Source: Micromonospora phaseoli
Lineage (GTDB): Bacteria > Actinomycetota > Actinomycetes > Mycobacteriales > Micromonosporaceae
Assembly (NCBI RefSeq): GCF_900109115.1
Contig: NZ_FNYV01000002.1
Location: forward strand, 372,001 to 436,000
Reading direction: 5' to 3'
Length of the DNA: 64,000 bases
Part shown: positions 57,892 through 64,000 of the stretch, piece after piece
How the letters are laid out: each line of letters starts with the position of its first letter
How positions within the stretch are numbered: position 1 is the first letter of the stretch
Made by a program: the position numbers and the translations under genes
The notes under the pieces: generated by a model
The model's database searches: none
What the model was told of the DNA's origin: nothing
The model's input: only the letters and a program-made list of their open reading frames with translations

Positions 57892-58497
57892 ATGCCGCAG
57901 CTCATCCTGTTCGCGATCGACATCTGCGCAGTGGTGCTGCTCGTCTTCGGGCTCTACTTCCCACGGCACCGCCGCCGCGACCTCGTCGTCGCCTACCTCG
58001 GAGTCAACGTCGGGGTCCTCGCGGTGGCGAGCGCGCTGAGCGCCAGCAACGTCGGCGCGGGACTCGGCCTCGGGTTGGCGCTGTTCGGCGTACTGTCGAT
58101 CATCCGCCTGCGCTCGACAGAGCTCGACCAGCACGAGGTCGCGTACTACTTCTCGGCCCTGGCCCTGGGCATCCTCGGCGCGCTGAGCACCACCTCGATC
58201 TGGCTCAGCGGTGGCCTGATGGCGCTCATCGTCGTGATGATGTTCCTCGGCGACCATCCCCGGCTGCTGCGCCACTACCGGCACCAGATCATGGTGCTCG
58301 ACTCGGCCGTCACCGACCAGGTCGCCCTGGTCGCCCAGCTGGAACAGCTGCTCGGCGCGCGAGTGCACACCGCCACCGTCGCACGGGTCGACCTGGTCAA
58401 CGAGACCACCATCGTCGACGTCCGGTACTCGGTGAAGGGTCGCGCCACCAACACCGGCACGTCCGGCGCACCGGCCAAGGCGGGAGCCCACCGATGA
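57892..58497 (+). CDS. DUF4956 family membrane protein
   Basis: 201 residues. Four or five membrane helices occupy 1-125 (LILFAIDICAVVLLVFGLYF, VVAYLGVNVGVLAVASAL, ALSTTSIWLSGGLMALIVVMMFL), followed by a cytoplasmic alpha/beta domain (about 130-185, VLDSAVTDQVALVAQLEQLLGARVHTATVARVDLVNETTIVDVRY). The SIIRLRSTELDQHEVAYYFSALALGILGA segment is typical of DUF4956. The function is unproven, but the family recurs beside VTC polyphosphate polymerases, as here. AGGAGG precedes ATG 57892, and the stop overlaps the VTC start (ATGA). Confidence 0.88.
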   Translation: MPQLILFAIDICAVVLLVFGLYFPRHRRRDLVVAYLGVNVGVLAVASALSASNVGAGLGLGLALFGVLSIIRLRSTELDQHEVAYYFSALALGILGALSTTSIWLSGGLMALIVVMMFLGDHPRLLRHYRHQIMVLDSAVTDQVALVAQLEQLLGARVHTATVARVDLVNETTIVDVRYSVKGRATNTGTSGAPAKAGAHR

Positions 58498-59324
58498 GCA
58501 GCTTGCCGATCACCCCGCCGCTGGCGGAGATGTCACCCGTCGGCCTGGCCGAGCTGATCGACCGGGCCGCGTTGCAGACCAGGGTCGACCGCAAGTACAT
58601 CGTCCCGCTCGACGAGCTGCCACACCTGATGCGCCAACTCGTCCCGTACGCCCAGGTGCTGGAGATCGACGGCGAGCGCAGCTTCCGCTACGAGTCGGTG
58701 TACTTCGACACCCCGTTGCTGGCCAGCTACCACTGTGCGGCGTACCGGCGGCGACGCCGCTTCAAGGTGCGGACCCGCACCTATCTCGACTCGGCGCACT
58801 GCTGGCTCGAAGTCAAGATCAGTGGGGCGCGTGGCAGCATCACCAAGCACCGGTTACCGTACGATCCGCGCGACCGCACCACCGTGCGCCCCGGCCGGGA
58901 GTTCGTCGACGAGGCGCTCGTCCGGGAGGCGGTCTGTCCGCCCGCCGGCAGCACCTTCGACCCGGTTCTGGTCACCACCTACCAGCGGGCGACGCTGCTG
59001 CTGCCGGCCACCGCCAGCCGGGTCACCATCGACACCGGCCTGAGCTGGCAGGACGGCGACACCGTGCTGCGGCTGCCCGACCTCGCCGTGGTCGAGACCA
59101 AGACCAGCTCCGCCGCCTGCCCCGCCGACCGGATGCTGTGGCAGCGCAGCCTGCGCCCCGCCCGCATCTCCAAGTACGCCACCGGGCTGGCCGCGCTCCG
59201 TCCGGACCTGCCGGATTCACCGTGGCGGCGGACCCTGCGCCGCCACTTCCACACCACACCGTCGGTGGGCACGGCACCGACCTCCGCCCCCCACCGTCCC
59301 GTTCAGGAGGCATCGTGCGTCTGA
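58494..59324 (+). CDS. VTC-domain polyphosphate polymerase-like protein
   Basis: 276 residues of the triphosphate-tunnel fold used by VTC4 to make polyphosphate from ATP. Tunnel residues are visible: R33/K34 in TRVDRKYIVP, basic RFKVRTRTYLDS, Glu and Lys in CWLEVKISG, VVETKTSS, and the SKY motif in RISKYATG. There are no membrane segments, so it is cytosolic or bound to DUF4956. Its start overlaps the DUF4956 stop, and its 3' end overlaps the start of the CotH-like gene by 10 bases, so all three are co-translated. Polymerase activity is inferred from the fold. Confidence 0.88.
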   Translation: MSSLPITPPLAEMSPVGLAELIDRAALQTRVDRKYIVPLDELPHLMRQLVPYAQVLEIDGERSFRYESVYFDTPLLASYHCAAYRRRRRFKVRTRTYLDSAHCWLEVKISGARGSITKHRLPYDPRDRTTVRPGREFVDEALVREAVCPPAGSTFDPVLVTTYQRATLLLPATASRVTIDTGLSWQDGDTVLRLPDLAVVETKTSSAACPADRMLWQRSLRPARISKYATGLAALRPDLPDSPWRRTLRRHFHTTPSVGTAPTSAPHRPVQEASCV

Positions 59325-61444
59325 CCGTCCGCAGCGCCGGTACCGCGGCGACATCCCTGCGTATCGCAGGGGGCGCGGCCGTCGCCGTGCTGGTCGCCGG
59401 GTTACTCGTCCCGTCACCGTCACCGGCCGTCGCCGAACCCGTCGCCGGCTCGTCCACCACCTCCGCCACCGACACCTCGGCGGCGGACGCCGTCGCGGCG
59501 GCGGACGCCGCCGACGACCTGGTCGGCGACATCGGGTTCTCCGTGCCCAGCGGCACCTTCTCCGGCGAGGTGTCGGTATCGCTGAGCACCACCGTCAGCG
59601 GCGCCCAGATCCGCTACACCACCGACGGGCGACTGCCCACCGCACAGTCGTCGCTCTACGCCGGATCCCCGCTGCGGCTGACCCGGACCACGCAGCTGCG
59701 GGCACAGGCCTTCGTCGGCCAGACCGCCTCCGGGGCACCCGGCACCTCCATGTACGTCGCACGCAACACCACCACCGCCCATGACCTGCCGGTCATCCTC
59801 GTCGACTCGTACGGTGCCGGCCGCCCAGACCGGGAGTACCTCGACGCCGCCACCATGATCTTCGAGCCGGGTGGCGGGAGCACCTCATTGGCCGCCACTC
59901 CGACGGTGGCCACCCGCGCCGGGTTCCGGCTACGCGGCCAGTCGTCGTCCACGTTCGAGAAGACGCCCTTCCGGCTCGAACTCTGGGACAACGAGGACGA
60001 CGACGCCGACTACCCGGTGCTGGGCATGCCCGCCGACTCCGACTGGGTACTGCGCGGCCCGTTCACCGACAAGGCCCTGATCCGGGAGGCGTTCGTCTAC
60101 GACCTCGGGCGGCAGATGGGGCTGCCGGCGCCGCGGTACGCCTTCGCGGAGTTCTACCTGAACACCGATGCCGGTCCGGTCGCCGCCAACGACTACATGG
60201 GCGTCTACATGATCGTCGAGACGATCAAGAACTCCAAGAACCGCCTCGACCTCAAGCAGTTGCGCGAGGACGACCGGACCCTGCCGAGGATCACCGGCGG
60301 CTACATCTGGAAGTTCGAGTGGATGGCCGCCGAGGAACCCATCCTGCCGTGCACCGGCCCGGCAGCGAGCTGCTGGAACTACCTGGAGGTCGCTGACCCG
60401 TCGCCACTGCAGCCCGAACAGCGGGACTGGCTACGCAGCCACCTGCAGGAGTTCCACAACGTGCTCCGAGCGCCCAACTTCGCCGACCCGGTGAGCGGGT
60501 ACCGCGCGTACATCGATGTGGACTCCTTCATCGACCAGCTCATTATCAACGAGCTGAGCCGTGAGATGGACTCGTACGTCCGCAGCGCGTACTTCTACAA
60601 GGACCGCGACACCAAGATCTTCGCCGGTCCGCTCTGGGACTACGACCTCAGCTTCGGGGTGGGCGGATACTTCGCCAACGACCAGACCTCCGGCTGGCAG
60701 TACCAGCAGGGGCGGCAGCCCCTGGCCAACGACTGGTACACCCAGCTGATGCGGGACCCGGCCTTCGTCAACCAGGTCCGGCTGCGCTGGCAGACGCTGC
60801 GCCGCAGCACGCTCTCCGACGCGTCGCTGCAGTCCCGGATCAACGCCCTCACCGCGCCGCTGGCGGCCGGCGCGCAACGCAACTTCCAGCGCTGGCCCAA
60901 CCTCTCCACCCGGATGATCGGGCCCTTCATCACCCCGACCGCGTCCACCTGGCAGGGGCAGGTCCAGTACATGCGGGACTGGATGCTGCGCCGCGCGGCC
61001 TGGCTGGACTCGACCGCCGGCTGGGGTGGGTCCACGACTCCGCCGCCCACCACTCCCCCACCGACCACCCCGCCGCCCACCACGCCGCCACCGACCACCC
61101 CGCCGCCCACCACGCCGCCACCGACCACCCCGCCGCCGGGCGGGAGCGGCTGCACCGCGACGTACGCGGTGACCAGCCAGTGGCCCGGCGGCTTCCAGGG
61201 TGAGGTGCGGGTCACCGCGGGCGGCAGCGCAATCAACGGCTGGACCGTGACCTGGACGTTCGCCGCCGGCCAGACGATCAGTCAGGCGTGGAACGCGACC
61301 GTCACCAGCCAGGGTTCGGCGGTCACCGCGCGCAACGTCAGCTACAACGGCAGCCTCGCCGCGGGTGCCAACACCACGTTCGGCTTCCTCGGCTCCGCCA
61401 CCGGCGCGCCCAGTACACCGACGCTGACCTGCGCGGCCAGCTGA
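59315..61444 (+). CDS. Secreted CotH kinase-like protein with C-terminal CBM2
   Basis: 709 residues from GTG 59315, which has AGGAGG four bases upstream. A signal peptide (1-41) leads to a chitobiase-C/FN3-like domain (77-150, IRYTTDGRLPTAQSSLYAGSPL) and a CotH kinase domain (155-560). CotH features are FRLRGQSSSTFEKTPFRLEL, WVLRGPFTDKALIREAFVYDLGRQMG, YMGVYMIVETIK and metal-binding PLWDYDLSFG. A TTPPP linker (573-610) joins a cellulose-binding CBM2 (612-709). CotH of Bacillus is an atypical protein kinase of spore coats. Here an exported, cellulose-targeted form is made with a polyphosphate-type enzyme; its substrate is unknown. Confidence 0.88.
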   Translation: MRLTVRSAGTAATSLRIAGGAAVAVLVAGLLVPSPSPAVAEPVAGSSTTSATDTSAADAVAAADAADDLVGDIGFSVPSGTFSGEVSVSLSTTVSGAQIRYTTDGRLPTAQSSLYAGSPLRLTRTTQLRAQAFVGQTASGAPGTSMYVARNTTTAHDLPVILVDSYGAGRPDREYLDAATMIFEPGGGSTSLAATPTVATRAGFRLRGQSSSTFEKTPFRLELWDNEDDDADYPVLGMPADSDWVLRGPFTDKALIREAFVYDLGRQMGLPAPRYAFAEFYLNTDAGPVAANDYMGVYMIVETIKNSKNRLDLKQLREDDRTLPRITGGYIWKFEWMAAEEPILPCTGPAASCWNYLEVADPSPLQPEQRDWLRSHLQEFHNVLRAPNFADPVSGYRAYIDVDSFIDQLIINELSREMDSYVRSAYFYKDRDTKIFAGPLWDYDLSFGVGGYFANDQTSGWQYQQGRQPLANDWYTQLMRDPAFVNQVRLRWQTLRRSTLSDASLQSRINALTAPLAAGAQRNFQRWPNLSTRMIGPFITPTASTWQGQVQYMRDWMLRRAAWLDSTAGWGGSTTPPPTTPPPTTPPPTTPPPTTPPPTTPPPTTPPPGGSGCTATYAVTSQWPGGFQGEVRVTAGGSAINGWTVTWTFAAGQTISQAWNATVTSQGSAVTARNVSYNGSLAAGANTTFGFLGSATGAPSTPTLTCAAS
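61031..61144 (+). repeat. Tandem TTPPP-coding repeat in CotH-like gene
   Basis: About seven 15-bp units (ACCACGCCGCCACCG, ACCACCCCGCCGCCC and variants) encode the linker between the kinase-like domain and CBM2. It closely resembles the GH62 linker repeat at 52981-53091. Confidence 0.85.
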
Positions 61445-61460
61445 CCTGACGCAGACGGAC

Positions 61461-61496
61461 ACCCCGGCACCGAGGGCTCGCTCCCGGTGCCGGGGT
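61461..61496 (+). terminator. Hairpin terminator after the DUF4956-VTC-CotH operon
   Basis: A 12-bp perfect stem: ACCCCGGCACCG at 61461-61472 pairs with 61485-61496 around a 12-base loop. It begins 17 bp after the CotH-like stop. Confidence 0.82.
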
Positions 61497-61680
61497 TCCC
61501 GCGTGCGGAGATTGATATCGATCCAATCCTCTGCAATGATTAACACACCTTACAATTGGATCCGCCACACCGGACCGCGCCCGCCACCGCACCACCGGCA
61601 GCCCGCACCCGCCGGTGACCGGCGTACCCGCTCGTCGGCGGCCTCCCGATCTGCCGCTGCGCGGTGGGAAGGACCAGGAG

Positions 61681-63282
61681 ATGGCGCGACGATTGGTCGG
61701 GAACACTCCCCACCGGACCCGGTTGGCCGCCGCGCTCGTCGCGGCCCTGCTCGGCGTACCGACGAGCCTGGTCGTCGCTGTCCAACCCGCCGCCGCCGCG
61801 GCTACCGGCACGATCACCGGGCTCGGCGGCAAGTGTGTCGACATCGCCGCCGCGAACTCCGCCAACGGCACCCAGGTGCAGCTGTACGCCTGCAACGGCA
61901 CCACGGCACAGCAGTGGACGGTCGCCGACGACGGCACGATCCGGTCTCTCGGCAAGTGCCTCGACGTCGCCGCCGCGAGCACGGCCAACGGCGCCCGGGT
62001 GCAGATCTACGACTGCAACGGCACCGGGGCGCAGCGCTGGTCGGCCGGCGGCGGGCAGTTGGTCAACCCGAACTCGGGAAAGTGCCTCGACGCGACCGGC
62101 CAGAGCTCGGCCGACGGCACCCCGCTACAGCTCTGGACCTGCACCGGCGGCGCGAACCAGACCTGGACGCTGCCCACCGGCGGCACCCCTCCCCCGTCGA
62201 CCGGGTTCGTCCACCCCGGGGTGCACGTCAGTCGCGGTCAGCTCGACTTCGTCCGGGGTCGGGTGCAGGCCGGCGCCCAGCCCTGGACGTCCGCCTTCAA
62301 CCAGATGATGAACAGCCGGTACGCCTCGCTGACCCGGACCCCGGCCCCGCGCGCGGTCGTCGAGTGCGGCTCCTACTCCAACCCCAACAACGGGTGCACC
62401 GACGAGCGGGAGGACGCGATCGCCGCGTACACCCACGCGCTCGCCTGGTACCTCACCGGGGACTCCCGGTACGCGCAGAAGTCGATCGAGATCATGGACG
62501 CCTGGTCGGCGACGATCACCTCGCACACCGGGAGCAACGGGCCACTGCAGACGGGTTGGGCGGGGTCGGTCTGGCCCCGGGCGGCGGAGATCATCCGGTA
62601 CACGTACAGCAGCTGGCCCAACGCCACCCGCTTCGCCACCATGCTGCGCAACGTCTACCTGCCGGTGGTGCGCAACGGCTCCGGCAGCAACGGCAACTGG
62701 GAACTCACCATGATGGAGGCCGCGGTCGGCATCGCCGTGTTCCTGGAGGACCGGGGGGCCTACGACGCGGCGGTCACCCGCTTCCTGAACCGGGCCCGCG
62801 CCTTCATCTACCTGCCCAGCGACGGCGAACTGCCGTACACCGTGCCGGGCAGCGGCCTGACCACCCGTACCCAGATCATCAACTACTGGCACGGGCAGTC
62901 GACCTTCGTCGCCGGCCTCGCCCAGGAGACCTGCCGCGACTTCACCCACACCGGGTACGGGATCTCCGCCATCTCGCACGTCGCGGAGACCTCCCGGATC
63001 CAGGGCCGGGACCTGTACCCGCAGGTAGGTGAGCGGCTGCGGCACGCCCTGGGCTTCCACTCGACGTACCAACTGGGTGAGCCGGCGCCCGGCTGGCTCT
63101 GCGGCGGCAACCTCACCCGCGGGCTCGGCCCGATCACCGAGATCGGCTACAACGCCATGGCCAACCGGTTGGGCAACTCGATGACCAACACCCGGACCCT
63201 GACGTTGCAGCAGCGCCCGGCCGGCAGCAACAACCTCTTCGTCGCCTGGGAGACGCTGACCCACGGGGACAACATCTCCTGA
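61681..63282 (+). CDS. Secreted CBM13-alginate lyase-family protein
   Basis: 533 residues. A signal peptide (1-41, ending AAAAA) is followed by a three-fold ricin trefoil (42-165; VQLYACNGTTAQQW, VQIYDCNGTGAQRW, LQLWTCTGGANQTW) and an alginate lyase-family alpha/alpha barrel (about 175-480; GVHVSRGQLDFVRGRVQAGAQPW, HALAWYLTGDSRYAQKSIEIMDAW, NWELTMMEAAVGIAVFLED). Such proteins cleave uronate-containing polymers by beta-elimination, but the substrate is not certain. GGACCAGGAG lies before ATG 61681. Products of uronate lyases can enter the KdgK/Eda route encoded at 48-50 kb. The AT-rich stretch at 61505-61560 should hold its promoter. Confidence 0.88.
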   Translation: MARRLVGNTPHRTRLAAALVAALLGVPTSLVVAVQPAAAAATGTITGLGGKCVDIAAANSANGTQVQLYACNGTTAQQWTVADDGTIRSLGKCLDVAAASTANGARVQIYDCNGTGAQRWSAGGGQLVNPNSGKCLDATGQSSADGTPLQLWTCTGGANQTWTLPTGGTPPPSTGFVHPGVHVSRGQLDFVRGRVQAGAQPWTSAFNQMMNSRYASLTRTPAPRAVVECGSYSNPNNGCTDEREDAIAAYTHALAWYLTGDSRYAQKSIEIMDAWSATITSHTGSNGPLQTGWAGSVWPRAAEIIRYTYSSWPNATRFATMLRNVYLPVVRNGSGSNGNWELTMMEAAVGIAVFLEDRGAYDAAVTRFLNRARAFIYLPSDGELPYTVPGSGLTTRTQIINYWHGQSTFVAGLAQETCRDFTHTGYGISAISHVAETSRIQGRDLYPQVGERLRHALGFHSTYQLGEPAPGWLCGGNLTRGLGPITEIGYNAMANRLGNSMTNTRTLTLQQRPAGSNNLFVAWETLTHGDNIS

Positions 63283-63300
63283 CGGCGGGGACGCCCGCCG
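63283..63300 (+). terminator. Hairpin terminator after alginate lyase-like gene
   Basis: A 7-bp stem: CGGCGGG at 63283-63289 pairs with CCCGCCG at 63294-63300 around the loop GACG. It begins immediately after the stop codon. Confidence 0.6.
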
Positions 63301-63383
63301 GCTCCGTCTCCGCACCTCACCGGCGACGGCGCAGCTCGACAGGGCGCACGGCACGAACGTCCGCCTTTCGGCAGAATGACAGG

Positions 63384-64000
63384 ATGAGAATCGATCTTGC
63401 TGGCCGGACCGCGCTCGTCACCGGCTCGACCCAGGGCATCGGTCGGGCCATCGCCGCCGGGCTGGCGGCGGCGGGAGCCCGGGTCGGCATCAACGGACGC
63501 TCGCCGGAGTCCGTCGACCGGGCACTGACCGAGCTCGGCGAGGGGGACTTCGTCGCCGTACCCGCCGACGTTTCCACGGCCGACGGCGCGCTCGCGGCGG
63601 TCGACGCCCTTCCCCGGGTCGACATCCTGATCAACAATCTCGGCATCTTCGGCGCCCAGCCCGCCCTGGAGATCAGTGACGACGACTGGCGGCGCTACTT
63701 CGAGGTCAACGTGTTGGCGGCGGTCCGGCTGACCCGGGCGTACCTGCCCGGAATGCGCGAGCGTGGCTGGGGACGGGTCCAGTACATCGCCAGCGACTCG
63801 GCCGTGGCGATCCCGGTCGAGATGATCCACTACGGCGTCTCCAAGACCGCCCTGCTGGGCGTCGCCCGGGGCTTCGCCAAGGAGGCGGCGGGCTCGGGCG
63901 TCACCGTGAACAGCGTCATCGCCGGGCCCACCCACACCGGCGGGGTCGAGCAGTTCGTCCGCTCGCTGGTCGGCACGGACCTGCCCTGGGAGCAGGCGCA
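63384..64000 (+). CDS. SDR-family oxidoreductase (3' end outside window)
   Basis: The first 205 residues of a classical short-chain dehydrogenase/reductase. The cofactor motif is TGSTQGIG (about 12-19), NNLG stabilises the sheet, and the catalytic residues are S in YIASDSAVAI and Y/K in YGVSKTALL. IAGPTHTGGVEQFV is the flexible substrate loop. It uses NAD(P)H on an unknown alcohol or ketone. ATG 63384 begins the Rossmann fold directly. The frame is still open at base 64000. Confidence 0.88.
   Translation, partial: MRIDLAGRTALVTGSTQGIGRAIAAGLAAAGARVGINGRSPESVDRALTELGEGDFVAVPADVSTADGALAAVDALPRVDILINNLGIFGAQPALEISDDDWRRYFEVNVLAAVRLTRAYLPGMRERGWGRVQYIASDSAVAIPVEMIHYGVSKTALLGVARGFAKEAAGSGVTVNSVIAGPTHTGGVEQFVRSLVGTDLPWEQA

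Overview
The window is high-GC, densely coded actinobacterial chromosome. Frequent GTG starts, leaderless TANNNT promoters, an SCO5389-family gene, a remnant of a mycothiol-dependent isomerase-type protein, secreted CBM2/CBM13 hydrolases with threonine-proline linkers and a CebR/CelR-type operator all point to a Micromonospora-like member of the Micromonosporaceae. This placement is inferred from gene content; no rRNA or tRNA gene was found. There is no clear sign of phage, insertion sequences or CRISPR.

Layout. 0-7.9 kb: the tail of an XRE regulator, a second XRE regulator with a small CxxC protein, a SNF2-type helicase with a helix-hairpin-helix motif, and an ECF sigma factor flanked by two paralogous surface proteins. 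8-17.7 kb: a two-subunit sodium/solute symporter, a YciI/Crp divergent pair, a Bcr/CflA-type exporter, an SRPBCC protein and a SWIM/large-protein pair. 17.8-26.7 kb: a large catalase, two ArsR autoregulatory modules (with an SRPBCC partner and with a VOC partner), a DUF998 membrane protein with a two-component system, and an SCO5389/LLM pair. 26.8-32.9 kb: soluble transhydrogenase, then the glyoxylate shunt (aceA-aceB) with a divergent RamB/ScfR-like regulator. 32.8-37.4 kb: a LacI regulator facing a secreted GH2/AbfB enzyme, then a DNase I-fold lipoprotein. 38.5-40.3 kb: an RtcB2-PrfH pair for RNA repair and ribosome rescue. 40.3-48.1 kb: an ECF sigma factor with a SnoaL-like tail, a double SnoaL protein, a multicopper oxidase with a small membrane partner, a second NarL-type two-component system, a decayed gene and an aminotransferase. 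48.1-50.7 kb: KDG kinase and KDPG aldolase with a divergent IclR regulator. 50.8-63.3 kb: a polysaccharide-degradation island (GH18 chitinase, GH62, GH43, GH10, a DUF4956-VTC-CotH operon and an alginate lyase-like enzyme). The window ends inside an SDR gene.

How the parts fit. The island can attack arabinoxylan outside the cell (GH10 backbone cleavage, GH62 arabinose removal), with a cytosolic GH43 acting on imported oligomers. KDG kinase and KDPG aldolase could take 2-keto-3-deoxy sugars from uronate polymers, and the glyoxylate shunt supports growth on C2 units, possibly imported by the symporter. Many divergent gene pairs have near-perfect palindromes over their promoters, so local regulation can be read directly from the sequence. 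The most unusual items are the RtcB2-PrfH pair, the DUF4956-VTC-CotH operon whose secreted kinase-like protein carries a cellulose-binding module, and the sigma factor between two lectin-like paralogues.
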